NCBI RefSeq assembly: GCF_950295315.1
Contig: NC_080164.1
Location: 59,030,528 to 59,094,527 of the forward strand
Source: Erinaceus europaeus
Lineage: Eukaryota > Chordata > Mammalia > Eulipotyphla > Erinaceidae
Direction of reading: 5' to 3'
DNA length: 64,000 bases
The translations under genes and the position numbers were made by a program. The notes under the pieces were generated by a model. That model worked only from the letters and a program-made list of their open reading frames with translations. It was not told where the DNA came from and ran no database searches. Below are positions 35,551 to 44,831 of this stretch, piece by piece. How positions within the stretch are numbered: the stretch's first letter is position 1; every line of letters starts with the position of its first letter.

Positions 35551-35689
35551 TTTCCTGTGCATGTAATGTTAAGAAGACAGTTCTCCAATTTCTGTTATTT
35601 TGTCTACTCCCCATGTAAAAATAGGCCAATAGAGAGGGGAAAAAAATCTATTCTCACTATTTATATATAAAGGTGTGTGTGTGAGGGTG

Positions 35690-35830
35690 TGTCTTTTTCA
35701 GATAGAGGGAAAGAAAGCATAGCACTGAAGCTTCCTCCAGTGCCATGGGGGCCAGGCTCAAACCTGGGTTACATGCTTGGTGAAGCAGGCACACTATCCA
35801 GGTGAGCTGTTTCACTTGTCCACATTTTAT
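35690..35830 (-). repeat. SINE family E
   Basis: Antisense: 'cagatagagggaaagaaag', 'ggccaggctcaaacctggg', 'gcaggcacactatccagg', 'gagctgtttcacttgtcc'. Confidence 0.7.
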
Positions 35831-35839
35831 ATATACTAA

Positions 35840-36230
35840 CCCCCTGCCCCAACCCATACTTTATTACAGGTTAATAGTTAACAGCACAGTTGTCTACATA
35901 TGGGCTCTATTTCCCAGTCCTGCATCATGGGTGTCTGCAGAATCCTTATATCCCCAACCTAGGACTCCAACCCTTTCTCTCAACCCCCCACCCCCTTCCA
36001 TTCCATTGCCAGAGAACCTTGCTTTGGTGCAGTTCACTACCCACAGTCCAAGTTTCATCCTGTGTTCTCCCTTTTTGACTCTGTCTCCTGAGTTTCACCT
36101 AAGTGTGCAGTCAACCAGCATTCCCCCTCTCAGTTCCTGACTCATACCATCCAGCACTTTTCCTTCAGGTTCCAACAAAGGTGAAGCAACGATAGGGATT
36201 TTCAAGTTTCTGGTCTAGTATTTGGTGTTT
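35840..36230. repeat. unclassified old interspersed repeat
   Basis: 'ggttaatagttaacagcacag', 'cccagtcctgcatcatggg', 'gtctgcagaatccttatatccc' and 'ttggtgcagttcactaccc' match in part the copies at 27405 and 40225. Orientation and family unknown. Confidence 0.4.
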
Positions 36231-36596
36231 GTTTAACCCTCTTCTTCACCCCCCCCCCCACATATATACACATATACAAAGGTTAGGTGAGAAACTTAAT
36301 GGTTTCTGGAACATTTTTCTGTTAAGAGAGTTTGCTATTTTTGGCATGCTAAGCCTGAATGCTTGTGTGTTTCTACTAATTTCTATTGTCTTTATTCTTC
36401 AGGGTTTTTTTTTTCCCTCTTACATCTTTGTCCTTCTACTTAATTTCCTATAATGATTATGTGTTAAAAATAAAAAGGGTGGCATTTTCTTTTGATTAGT
36501 AAATTCACCAGTTGTGTTCTGGGTATAATTTTTGAATCATTACATTTAAGGTACATAACTGTTTTTTATTACTGCTATTAGGAATTTGTGATTTCA

Positions 36597-36765
36597 GGGG
36601 GCCAGATGGTGGTGTGCCTCGCTAAGTGCACATATTACAGTGTGCTAGGACCATGGTTCAAGCCCCCAGTCCCCACCTGTGAAGCTTCATGAGTGGTGAA
36701 ACAGTGCTACAGATGTCTCTCTTCCCCTTCCCTCTTAATTTCTTTCTGTATCCAAAATAAATAGA
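36597..36765 (+). repeat. SINE family B
   Basis: 'ggggccagatggtggtgtgc', 'tggttcaagcccccagtccc', 'cttcatgagtggtgaaac', short CT body, 'ccaaaataaatag'. There is a deletion in the 'cacctgcaggggg' region. Confidence 0.85.
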
Positions 36766-37511
36766 AATATGTTTGTGGTTCCAAATCTACTTCAAAAACT
36801 CATGACTTTCAAAAAAATCAAAATTTTCCTTTCTTGCAACTTCTCTCTTAAATGCAAGGAGTATAATATGTAATGTAATCCAAGTATTTTGACTTTGATA
36901 TGGAAGTTTATTTTAATTAAAAGTTACTGCTGTATCATATACATCATATTTTATAGTGGAGTACACTATGGGATAGGCATCTGGAAGGAAGTATAGGTTC
37001 TGTTAGATGGATAGCATTACCTATTATATGGTCTTTCAAATGGTTATATTTGAATTTTTGACTTTTAGTAGGGTCTTAGATGATGTCTACTGTGTACACG
37101 CATGTGTTGATGTGTATTGTTTGGGGTTTTAGTCAAATCTCATATAGCACTCCATTTTCCTTGGCAACTGCAGCAAAAATGCAATTAGCATTTTTATACA
37201 AAATTATAGATAATATGCCCAATATATATATTTAATATGTTATATACATATTTTGTTTTAGTAACTACTATTCTTTACTTACAGTATAAATTGTATAATA
37301 ATAAAATACAGTTCTTAAAAAGGCCATTCCTTCTCACCAAGGTGCATAATCTAGTGATGAAAGAGAATTCTGTTAGTGGAGATGAAAACAGGGAGAACTG
37401 ACTAGTTTACTAGAATCTAGTTTTAGCTGAAAACTTGTGACAATTTATTTTAAGTGAAAGGTTATCCGTTGATAGTGTCATACAACTTATTTAGCTTTCA
37501 TCTTTTCACAG

Positions 37512-37662
37512 AGCTCCTTAATAAGTATTCATAGGCAGTTTTTGGCAGCATTAGAATCACTGAAGACATTCTGGGATGTTATGGATGAAATTGATGAGAA
37601 GACTTGGGTACTTGAGCCAGAAAAACCTACAAGGAGTGCAACAGCACGCAGAATTGCATTAG
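37512..37662 (+). CDS. FANCL: FANCL exon 8 (human residues 181-231)
   Basis: Fifty codons plus the first base of a Gly codon, running SSLISIHRQFLAALESLKTF to TARRIALG. It spans the junction of the two RWD halves of the URD domain. WDVMDEIDEKTWVLEPEKP is almost identical to human FANCL. The acceptor ttcttttcacag|agc is strong. The donor tta g|gtgtgg is weak (GTGTGG); it is the only exon-ending GT that leaves the frame right for exon 9. An open frame continues into the intron before a stop. Confidence 0.96.
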
Positions 37663-38759
37663 GTGTGGAAATATATTCAGTTTTTTTTTTTCTAAAATAT
37701 GTTTTTTCTTTCATTTTGTACTACCTAGGGAAATGAAGGTCTACATGCCATTAGTCTTAGATGAGAGGTTTTGTTTTGTATGAACTCTAGCTACTATCAC
37801 TTTAGAAAGTACAGTTTATTAATTAAATGTAAACATTTTAGATAAGAGGATATATGCAGGGGTGTTAATGATATAAGATGATAATGATTTAATGGAAGTA
37901 GCACTCAGTTATTAATTAGCTTTTAACTTGCACAAATACAGTGAAGCAGATTTTTCCAAACTTTTATTACTTAGGGAAAGAATTATGTTATAAACAAGTC
38001 TTCATCTGGAAAACTAAACATTAGTTTGAAGAGATTTGAGGACATTTTTGAGCAGAAATATAGAGGAAGATAAACCTGAGCTGGACATGCATGCTATTAG
38101 AGTAAGAAAAAAGGATAAAATTAGAATTGAACTGTCTTAAGCTATTTTCTTTATTTTAAACATGGAATTAATATGATCTGATATAAGCATGGATGCCATC
38201 CCTGCAGTGTTACATGCTCTTTTCTACAAAATAGTTACTTTATGTATTTTCATTATGAGCAAATACATGAAATCAGTTTCAGAATTCATCTCTCAAGATT
38301 TGAAGTATTTTAAAATGCTTTTGTATTCACACTAGTCAACTGGTTATGACAGTTACTATATCTTCTTCCTTTTAGCCTAATAGATTTATTGAAAGGTATG
38401 TATGCTTGAAAGCTATAGTTTGTCCCCTTGACATAATAGATGATCCTGGGGAAATTAAGTGATATTATTAAGAAAAAAAAAGCTTATTTGTGCACCTTGA
38501 GTCTCTGGTATGTACAGTTTCACCACTATGGGCTACTTTTTCACTCAGGTTTATAGAGGCAAAGAAAAGCAGAAACCCCCATAACTCTAGTTTCCTTCTA
38601 TGTATAGCACCTCCCATGGCTACATTCTCAATTTCACTCTGTTCTAGAAAAAAATAAAGCTGTTGCCAAGTAAATCATCACATTGTTTTTTCTTAGATTT
38701 TGCAATCTGTATGATTTTTGTTATAAAATGATTAACTTCCAGTTTAATAAAAATTGAAA

Positions 38760-38895
38760 TCTTTATGGGGGATTAAACCTGGGACTTCAGAGATCCTCAG
38801 GTATGAAAGTATTTTTAAGAGTCTCATGCTCTACCGACTGAGCTAGCCAGGCTGGTATGCAAGTATTTTTAACCACTAGGCTATCTCTACCCCAA
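38760..38895 (-). repeat. SINE family C interrupted by a tRNA-Lys fragment
   Basis: Antisense. 'ggggattaaacctgggac' and 'agatcctcaggtatgaaag' on the left and 'aaccactaggctatctctacccc' on the right match the copy at 48060 in reverse. The insertion described at 38818-38853 splits it. Confidence 0.75.
38819..38852 (-). pseudogene. tailless retropseudogene of a tRNA-Lys 5' half
   Basis: The reverse complement reads GCCTGGCTAGCTCAGTCGGT then AGAGCATGAGACTC, matching nucleotides 1-34 of tRNA-Lys(CUU) with one difference; the next four bases (TTAA) also match and merge with the target duplication. The fragment stops in the anticodon loop. It is flanked by a 19-bp repeat with one mismatch, 38800-38818 and 38854-38872. 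The 5' junction on the - strand is TT/AAAA, the L1 endonuclease consensus. No A tail and no 3' half are present. It is not a functional tRNA. Confidence 0.9.
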
Positions 38896-39179
38896 CTTTA
38901 GGCATTTTTTTTAAGCACTTTACCTTCCTAGCTTTATTCTACATTATCAGTTCTAAAAAACAGTTTGTGCTATTTTTTTATGTTGTCACATTTATCATAA
39001 CAGTATTTTAATTTAAATGCTAGTAGAATCCTGACCAGAATTTGAATTTAAAATAGTCATACTAATTTCTGGATTGGCTATTTAATTTTTTTGTATAGTT
39101 ATAATAGTAAATTTCAAATTTTAGCTTTTCAAATTATTATTTACTGATAGTTTATATTTATTTTATTTATTCACTTACT

Positions 39180-39300
39180 TTACCAGAGCACTGTGCAGCT
39201 CTGGTTTATGGTGGTGCTGGGGATTGAACCTGAGATTTTGGAGCTTCAGGCATGAGAGTCTCTTTGCAGAACAACATTATGCTGTCTACCCCTGCCCGAT
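39180..39300 (-). repeat. SINE family C
   Basis: Antisense: 'cagctctggtttatggtggt', 'gggattgaacctgagattt', 'ggcatgagagtctctttgc', 'ttatgctgtctacccctgccc'. Confidence 0.8.
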
Positions 39301-39433
39301 AAGTTTATTTTTATGAGAAACTTTTAATATCTTGTTAATTTTTCCTTGGGTACAAATGAAACTAGTGTGTAGGTTGATAGCTGTTTGTTTTAAGAACTGT
39401 GCTACAGCTAAAGATTTTCATCTTTTATGTTAG

Positions 39434-39517
39434 GGAATAATGCTTCAATAAATATAGAAGTTGATCCCAGGCATCCTACTATGCTTCCAGAGTGCTGCTT
39501 TCTTGGAGCTGATCATG
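39434..39517 (+). CDS. FANCL: FANCL exon 9 (human residues 231-259)
   Basis: Two bases complete Gly231, then 27 codons run NNASINIEVDPRHPTMLPEC to CFLGADH, then one base of a Val codon. This is the second RWD half of the URD domain. The PRHPTMLPECCFLGADH stretch is FANCL-specific and nearly invariant. Acceptor ttttatgttag|gg, donor cat g|gtatga. Length and phases (2, then 1) match the human layout. Confidence 0.96.
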
Positions 39518-39940
39518 GTATGAGATTTCAGATTTGAATGTTTTCAGGCAAATCAGACAATTCTGTCACTGTTGTAATACTATTAACATATTAATGGTAA
39601 ATACTTTAAATGAAAATCTCATTGTTCTGAACTGTATATTTTGTGTTTTTATTAAAACTGTATCTGATTCATATTTTCTATTCAAGTATAAACATTTGAT
39701 AGTCGACAGTCTATTGTCTATCAAAAAGTAGAGATATCAAAGCAAACTTATTGTGGTAATCACTTAATATATGCATGTCCAATTTTGCTATATACCTAAA
39801 ACTCATACAGTGATTATCAATTATATCTGTTTTAAAAAATTCTGTGGCAAATGTAGCTTTACAAAATGAAACAAGTTCTGTTTAAATTGTTAAATTTCTG
39901 TGTTTCAATTATTAATGTTTTTCTTTCTAAATATTTGAAG
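39518..39940 (+). other. FANCL: FANCL intron 9 (423 bp)
   Basis: AT-rich, without recognised repeats. The acceptor 'atatttgaag' has a poor pyrimidine tract. Confidence 0.85.
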
Positions 39941-39986
39941 TGGTAAAACCCCTGGGAATCAAGCTGAGCAGAAACATACATTTGTG
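39941..39986 (+). CDS. FANCL: FANCL exon 10 (human residues 259-274)
   Basis: A very small exon of 46 bp: two bases of Val259, 14 codons VKPLGIKLSRNIHL read with the split Val, and the first two bases of Trp274, which exon 11 completes. It belongs to the URD domain. The donor is tg|gtaggt and the acceptor ttgaag|tg is weak. The split of the Trp codon is what decides between the two nearby GT sites at the exon end. The short flanking introns (423 and 120 bp) probably help exon definition. Confidence 0.94.
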
Positions 39987-40040
39987 GTAGGTATTTTTGC
40001 AATATAATTGACTTTACTATGATTTTACAAGTTTACTAGC

Positions 40041-40089
<49 letters not shown>

Positions 40090-40106
40090 TTATTCCCTGC
40101 TTTCAG
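39987..40106 (+). other. FANCL: FANCL intron 10, only 120 bp, with (ATT)n
   Basis: The shortest intron of the gene here. About 47 of its 120 bases (40043-40089) are an uninterrupted ATT repeat that ends 15 bp before the acceptor AG, so the branch-point region must lie in or beside the repeat. Confidence 0.92.
40043..40089. repeat. (ATT)n microsatellite next to a splice acceptor
   Basis: About 16 ATT units, followed by 'ttattccctgctttcag' and exon 11. Confidence 0.95.
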
Positions 40107-40188
40107 GAATCCGGAAGATACTCTTTTACAAAATCTGAAAGATGTTTTAGAAATTGATTTCCCATCCAGAGCAGTCCTGGAAAAGTTT
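40107..40188 (+). CDS. FANCL: FANCL exon 11 (human residues 274-301)
   Basis: One base completes Trp274, then 27 codons run NPEDTLLQNLKDVLEIDFPS to RAVLEKF, the end of the URD domain and the linker to the RING. Acceptor ccctgctttcag|g, donor ttt|gtaagt (a strong consensus). The last codon is Phe (ttt) where human FANCL, from memory, has Ser301 (tct). This lies two residues before the RING core. Open frame, correct phases. Confidence 0.95.
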
Positions 40189-40224
40189 GTAAGTTTTTTC
40201 AGTGCTCTAATATTATTATTATTG

Positions 40225-40480
40225 TTTTTTAATTTCTTTGTTGGGGAATCAATAGTTTACAGTCAACAGTAAAATATAATATTTTGTACATAGGTAACAT
40301 TTCCCACTTTTCCATATAACAATTCAAGCCCCACTAGGTGGTCCTCTGCCATCATGTTCCAGGGCCTGAACCCTCTTCTGCACCAGTCTTTTACTTTGGT
40401 GCAATACACCAGGGGCTTTGGAATTCTAAAGAGTGTTGTATAATACAAACTAGGTGTTCTTTTAGGCACCAGGAAAAGAA
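40225..40480. repeat. unclassified old interspersed repeat
   Basis: 'ttggggaatcaatagtttacagtc', 'gccatcatgttccagggcc' and 'ctttggtgcaatacaccagg' resemble the repeats at 27405 and 35840. No family name can be given. Confidence 0.4.
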
Positions 40481-40867
40481 AAAAAAAAGGTTCTGAAAGG
40501 GAAGAAGAATATAATAGACTTTTGAGCTATGGCAATAGTTATATCAAAGAACTTGTTAACTTGTTAACCTTTGGTGGCTATAAGTACTTTTTCTATGGTC
40601 TTTGTAGCAATAAATGATTAATGACAGGGAACTTTATTATTAAAAATAATGGGAGAAAGGTCCAAAGTGTAGCTAATGAGATGTTTGGATTTTCTACACT
40701 ATGTGTTTGCAGATGACTGAAATAAAATTCTAATTAGCTTGATACAGGGCTTGTGAAGTTATAGAAGTACAGTTTTTAAAAAGTGAATAGATACCACCAC
40801 ATTTCAGAAAGAGTAAACTTAAAAGCTAGGAATATAGAATGCTAAAATGAAAGGGTTGTTTTTGTCC

Positions 40868-41160
40868 TTTTTAAAAAATATTTATTTATTTACTTATTCA
40901 CTTTTGTTGCCCTTGTTGTTTTGTTGTTATAGTTATTATTGATGTCGTCAGTCATTGTTGGATAGGACAGAGAGAAATGGGGAGAGCAGGAGAAGACAGA
41001 GAGGGAGAGAGAAAGATAGACACCTGCAGACCTGCTTCGCCGCCTGTGAAGCGACTTCTCTGCAGGTGGGGAGCCAGGGGGCTCGAACCGGGATTCTTAC
41101 ACCGGTCCTTGCGCTTTGCGCCACCTGCGCTTAACCCACTGTGCTACTGCCTGATTCCCT
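40868..41160 (-). repeat. SINE family A
   Basis: Full-length antisense copy ending 'gctactgcctgattccct'. 'tgtcctttt' on both sides (about 40864 and 41159) may be its target duplication. Confidence 0.9.
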
Positions 41161-41324
41161 GTCCTTTTCTTATATAGATTTTTCAAATAATGACTAGATA
41201 ATATTGATTTCTATTTTTATATACCTTGGTGACACATCAATGTATAATATTGGAATGTTACTTTAGTCTAAAAATCCTCTTTGTGTATTTATTGGGTGAA
41301 AAAGAAAACATAATTAGCTTTTCT

Positions 41325-41614
41325 TTTTTCTTAAATATTTATTTTATTTATTTATTCCCTTTTGTTGCCCTTGTTGTTTTTTATTGTTGTAGTTGTTATT
41401 GTCGTTGTTGTTGGATAGGATAGAGAGAAATGGAGAGAAGAGGGGGAAGACAGTGAGGGGGAGAGAAAGATAGACACCTGCAGACCTGTTTCACTGCTTG
41501 TGAAGCGACTCCCCTGCAGGTGGGGAGCCAGGGCTCAAACCAGGATCCTTATGCAGGTCCTTGTGCTTTGCGCCACCTGCACTTAACCCACTGCGCTACA
41601 GCCGAGCTCCCCAC
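41325..41614 (-). repeat. SINE family A with 13-bp target duplication
   Basis: Full-length antisense copy. 'aattagcttttct' flanks it perfectly (41312-41324 and 41615-41627). Confidence 0.94.
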
Positions 41615-41763
41615 AATTAGCTTTTCTAAGTTGTGGGTGGTGTGATCATTTTCTACAATATAGCAATGTAAGCTACTTTATATTATAAAATTGTTTGTAG
41701 TATATTTTTGATCCATATTGCATCTTTGTTCTTTAAATACATGTTCATATTTTTCTTTTGAAG

Positions 41764-41880
41764 GATTTTTCTATGGATTGTGGGATTTGTTATGCCTATC
41801 AACTTGATGGTGCCATTCCTGACCAAGTGTGTGATAATTCCCAGTGTGGACAACCTTTTCATCAAACATGCTTATATGAG
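41764..41880 (+). CDS. FANCL: FANCL exon 12: RING/PHD-like zinc finger, first part (residues 302-340)
   Basis: Thirty-nine codons, phase 0 at both ends, carrying six of the eight zinc ligands of the catalytic RING: Cys307, Cys310, Cys324, Cys329, His334 and Cys337 (human numbering; spacing fits without gaps). The RING recruits the E2 enzyme UBE2T. Ile309 and Tyr311, reported at that interface, are retained. Acceptor ttcttttgaag|gat, donor gag|gtaaaa. MDCGICYAYQLDG is identical to human FANCL; an Ile-to-Thr change precedes Cys337. This exon is what makes FANCL a ligase, and it is intact. Confidence 0.97.
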
Positions 41881-42534
41881 GTAAAATAAAATACTAGCCT
41901 GAAAATTTCCAGCTACCAGTGTAGGATGTATGCTTATTAAAATACAGTCTAACATCTGTTTACTCAGTAGACTTACCTGTGACATAAAGACCTTTACCCA
42001 GAAGTCAGATTTGCTTGATAACTTCATCATGAGTACTAATGAATAAAGAAATGTCCCTATCCAAGAAGGGGAAATATATTATGAATTCTCACTGGTCATA
42101 GCAAATTGATAGACTGTAATATTTCACATTACCACAGTACAAGTTTTGCAGACTAAGCAACAGTCATGGTGGAAATAAGATGTGTAGTACCTTTTACTTT
42201 TCAGGCTCAATTTAAGTATAAAATAAATACAATCTACTTTTGATATTAAGAATGCATATTATCTGAATACCTGGCAACATTTAATCAATGCCCATCTTAT
42301 TTGATATTAAGTCGCCTTTCATTTGTGTCTTTAGTCACTCGTCTTCTATAACATTCATAGGACAAGTGATACAGACTATATGTACTATATCTCTCTATAT
42401 ATAGCATCTTGTAGTTCTATAAGTCTTAATATCTTACCTCCTGATGTTTGTGATTGCCTGTCTCATTTTAATAATGGACAGCTTACATAGAGGTGTCATA
42501 CCTTACATGTTATCATAAAATACCTTTGAAAAGT

Positions 42535-42690
42535 ATTTTATTTACTTATTCATGAAGAAGATAGGTAGAGAGAAAAAAAAAAAAACATCACTCTGGTAGA
42601 GGAGTTTGCCAGGGATTGAATTTGGGAATTTATGCTTGAAAGTCCAGTGCTTTATCCACTGTGCCACCTTCCAGACCACTAAAATATTAA
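42535..42690 (-). repeat. SINE family D
   Basis: Antisense: 'acttattcatgaagaagatagg', 'gggattgaatttgggaattt', 'ccagtgctttatccactgtgccacc'. Diverged. Confidence 0.65.
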
Positions 42691-42749
42691 ATCTAGTTAT
42701 AACCACAGCCATATGGGAAATGTGTGATTTCTTTTGTAGTAGTGAATTT

Positions 42750-42761
42750 TCATTCAGTTTT
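42750..42761. repeat. target site duplication, left copy, of the intron-12 L1
   Basis: 'tcattcagtttt', identical to 46138-46149. The TTTT is also shared with the L1 itself (GAAAA on the - strand). Confidence 0.88.
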
Positions 42762-43857
42762 CAAAGAACCAACATTTGGCTTCATTGATCTTTTGTATGG
42801 TTCTTTTATTTTCAATGTTTATTTTTGCTCTAACTTTAGTGATTTCTGTCCTTCTGGTTGCTTTAGGGTTCCTTTGTTCCTCTTCCTCTAAGTCCTTGAG
42901 GTGTGCAGTAAGGTCGTTCATTTGGGCTTCTTCTTGGTGTTTAATATGTGATTGTATGGCTATAAGTTTCCCTCTCAGTACTGCTTTAGCTGTGTCCCAA
43001 ATATTTTGATAGGTTTTGTCTTCATTTTCATTAGTTTTCAGGAACATTTGAATTTCCTGTTTGAGTGAGTCTCTGACCCAGTGGTTCTTAAGGAGCATGT
43101 TGTTTAGTTTCCAAATTCTATGTCTTTTAATAATTTTCCGTTTGTTGTTAAATGTTAGTTTTACTCCACTGTGGTCTGAGAAGATACTTGTAATGATTTC
43201 AATGCTCTTGAATTTATTGATGCTGTCTTTGTGGCCTAACATGTGGTCTATCCTTGAGTATGTGTTATGTGGATTTGAAAAGAAGGTGTATTCCAGTTTT
43301 TTGGGGTGGAGGAGTCTGAAAATGTCCAAGAGGTCTAGTCTGTCAATCTCTTCATTCAATTCTCTTGTATCTTTATTGGTTCTCTGCTTTGTTGATCTGT
43401 CTAAGTGTGAGAGTGGGGTATTGAAGTCTCCCACTATTATTGTATTACTATTGATGTATTTTTGAAATTCTTTCAGTAGATGCTTAATGTATTTAGATGG
43501 TCCCTCGTTGGGTGCATAGATGTTAATAATTGTTAAGTCTTCTTGGCTGATTGATCCTCTAATCATTACGTAATATCCTTGCCTATCTTTTATTACTTTA
43601 TTTAATTTAAAATCTATCGTGTCTGAGAAGAGAATGGCTGTTCCTGCCCTTTTTTGTGGACCGTTAGCCTGTATGATAGTTTTCCATCCTTTCACTTTAA
43701 GTCTGTGTTTATCTTGTTGTGACAGATGGGATTCTTGCAAGCAGCATATGGTTGGGTTATGTTTTCTGATCCATCCCCCCACCCTGTGCCTTTTGATGGG
43801 TGAGTTTAAGCCATTGACATTTATTGATATTATGAATTTAATGTATTGTAGTGCCAT
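42754..43857 (-). CDS. L1 ORF2 protein, first 367 residues (endonuclease domain), 3' end missing
   Basis: An uninterrupted frame matching the N-terminus of L1 ORF2p. The apurinic-endonuclease-like domain is complete to about residue 235. Residues equivalent to the catalytic set are visible: Asn13 (SINVNGLN), Glu42 (LQESHL), Tyr114 (IYAPN), Asp144 and Asn146 (GDFNTPLS), Thr191, Asp204 (RIDHM) and His229 (SDHS). The frame then runs to the conserved CWFFE motif and stops at a TGA that lies in the flanking target duplication. The reverse transcriptase and C-terminal domains are absent. The gap to ORF1 is 59 bp. The element cannot retrotranspose by itself; an endonuclease-only product is conceivable. 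Confidence 0.93.
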   Translation of the reverse strand: MALQYIKFIISINVNGLNSPIKRHRVGGWIRKHNPTICCLQESHLSQQDKHRLKVKGWKTIIQANGPQKRAGTAILFSDTIDFKLNKVIKDRQGYYVMIRGSISQEDLTIINIYAPNEGPSKYIKHLLKEFQKYINSNTIIVGDFNTPLSHLDRSTKQRTNKDTRELNEEIDRLDLLDIFRLLHPKKLEYTFFSNPHNTYSRIDHMLGHKDSINKFKSIEIITSIFSDHSGVKLTFNNKRKIIKRHRIWKLNNMLLKNHWVRDSLKQEIQMFLKTNENEDKTYQNIWDTAKAVLRGKLIAIQSHIKHQEEAQMNDLTAHLKDLEEEEQRNPKATRRTEITKVRAKINIENKRTIQKINEAKCWFFEN

Positions 43858-43916
43858 TGTTCTAAAAAAAATTTGTTTACTCTGATATATTGCAAGTATT
43901 ATAGTGATGTTCTTGT

Positions 43917-44831
43917 TTATAAGAGGTCTTTTAGTACCTCTTTCAGGGCTGGCTTGGTGATGGCTGCCTCCTTTAACTGTTGTTTGTCTAAGAAGGTTTT
44001 GATCCCTCCATCTAGCTTGAATGAAAGTCTAGCAGGATATATTATCCTTGGTTGAAACCCTTTTTCATTCAGGGCTCGATAGATATCTTGCCACTCCCTT
44101 CTGGCTTTTAGAGTTTGAGTGGAGAAGTCTGCAGATAATATTATGGGTTTTCCCCTGTATGTGACTTTTTGTTTCTCTCTTGCAGCCTTTAGGATCCTTT
44201 CTTTATCCTTACTTCTTCTCATTGTGACTATGATGTGTCTTGGTGTCTTCAGGTCTGGGTTGATTCTGTTTGGTACTCTCTGGGCCTCTTGAACCTTGAT
44301 ATCCTTTCTGTTATTCAGGTCTGGGAAGTTTTCTTGTATTATTTCCTGTAGAATGTTTGCTTCCCCTTCCTCTCTTTCTTCCTCTGGCAGGCCAATTATA
44401 CGAATGTTACTTCTTTTGAGATCATCCCATATGTCTCTGTTGTTGTTTTCAGTTTCTCTCAATCTCTTTTTAAGCTCTTTCACCTCTTTCTTTGTTTTCT
44501 CTAACTCATCCTCTGTCTGACTAATTCTGTTTTCTGCTTCTGTTAGTCTGCTTTCCCTTGCCTCAGCTTCTTTCTTCATTACAGCTATTTCAGCTTTCAG
44601 TTCTCTAATTGCCTCAAGATAATCAGTATTTTCCTTGGGGGTCTCAACTGTTGTTTCCCTAATACTGCCATTCCTTTCCTCCAATGTTGTTTTCATTTCT
44701 GTGATTAATAAGTTTATTATTGCTTGCATACTTTTCTTATCTATGGTTACTTCTGGCTGATTTGTAGTTTCTTCTGGGCTCTTGTCTTCATTCATTGGAG
44801 TAGCAGTTTTAGTTGTTTTTAATCTACCCAT
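43917..44831 (-). CDS. L1 ORF1 protein (304 aa), intact
   Basis: L1 ORF1p is an RNA-binding chaperone that trimerises and coats L1 RNA. The frame is complete. Order: a short acidic N-terminus; a coiled coil at about 70-135 (heptads around IRELKAEIAVMKKEAEARES); an RRM from about 142 (NIRIIGLPEEE) to 235; and a C-terminal domain with the family motif YPARLSFK (265-272) and KPALKEVLKDLL at the end. At 304 residues it is shorter than human ORF1p (338), mostly at the N-terminus and coiled coil. Start ATG is 59 codons before the coiled coil region and no upstream in-frame ATG is obvious. There is no frameshift. Confidence 0.95.
   Translation of the reverse strand: MGRLKTTKTATPMNEDKSPEETTNQPEVTIDKKSMQAIINLLITEMKTTLEERNGSIRETTVETPKENTDYLEAIRELKAEIAVMKKEAEARESRLTEAENRISQTEDELEKTKKEVKELKKRLRETENNNRDIWDDLKRSNIRIIGLPEEEREEGEANILQEIIQENFPDLNNRKDIKVQEAQRVPNRINPDLKTPRHIIVTMRRSKDKERILKAAREKQKVTYRGKPIILSADFSTQTLKARREWQDIYRALNEKGFQPRIIYPARLSFKLDGGIKTFLDKQQLKEAAITKPALKEVLKDLL

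Larger units (their letters stand above)
17798..37511 (+). other. FANCL: FANCL intron 7 (19.7 kb)
   Basis: The largest FANCL intron in the window. It contains SINEs, L1 3' ends in both orientations, a MIR, (CCTT)n and (TG)n repeats and a local hairpin. Stretches without anything recognised include 19500-22000, 22030-22800, 23000-23600, 29660-30980, 31290-32070, 33600-34620 and 36770-37500. I found no open frame with flanking splice sites that resembles an extra exon. Confidence 0.85.
37663..39433 (+). other. FANCL: FANCL intron 8 (1.8 kb)
   Basis: Contains a family C SINE (38760-38895) that was itself hit by a tRNA-Lys fragment, and another family C SINE (39180-39300). The first kilobase is plain AT-rich sequence; 38515-38640 may hold a heavily decayed SINE. 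Confidence 0.85.
40189..41763 (+). other. FANCL: FANCL intron 11 (1.6 kb)
   Basis: Mostly repeats: an unclassified old repeat (40225-40480) and two antisense family A SINEs (40868, 41325). 40490-40860 is AT-rich without features. Confidence 0.85.

Noticed and set aside
38819..38852. Functional tRNA-Lys gene
   Set aside because: Only the 5' half is present; no B box, T arm or acceptor 3' strand.
43061..43465. 134-codon + strand frame
   Set aside because: Shadow of the L1 ORF2 on the opposite strand.
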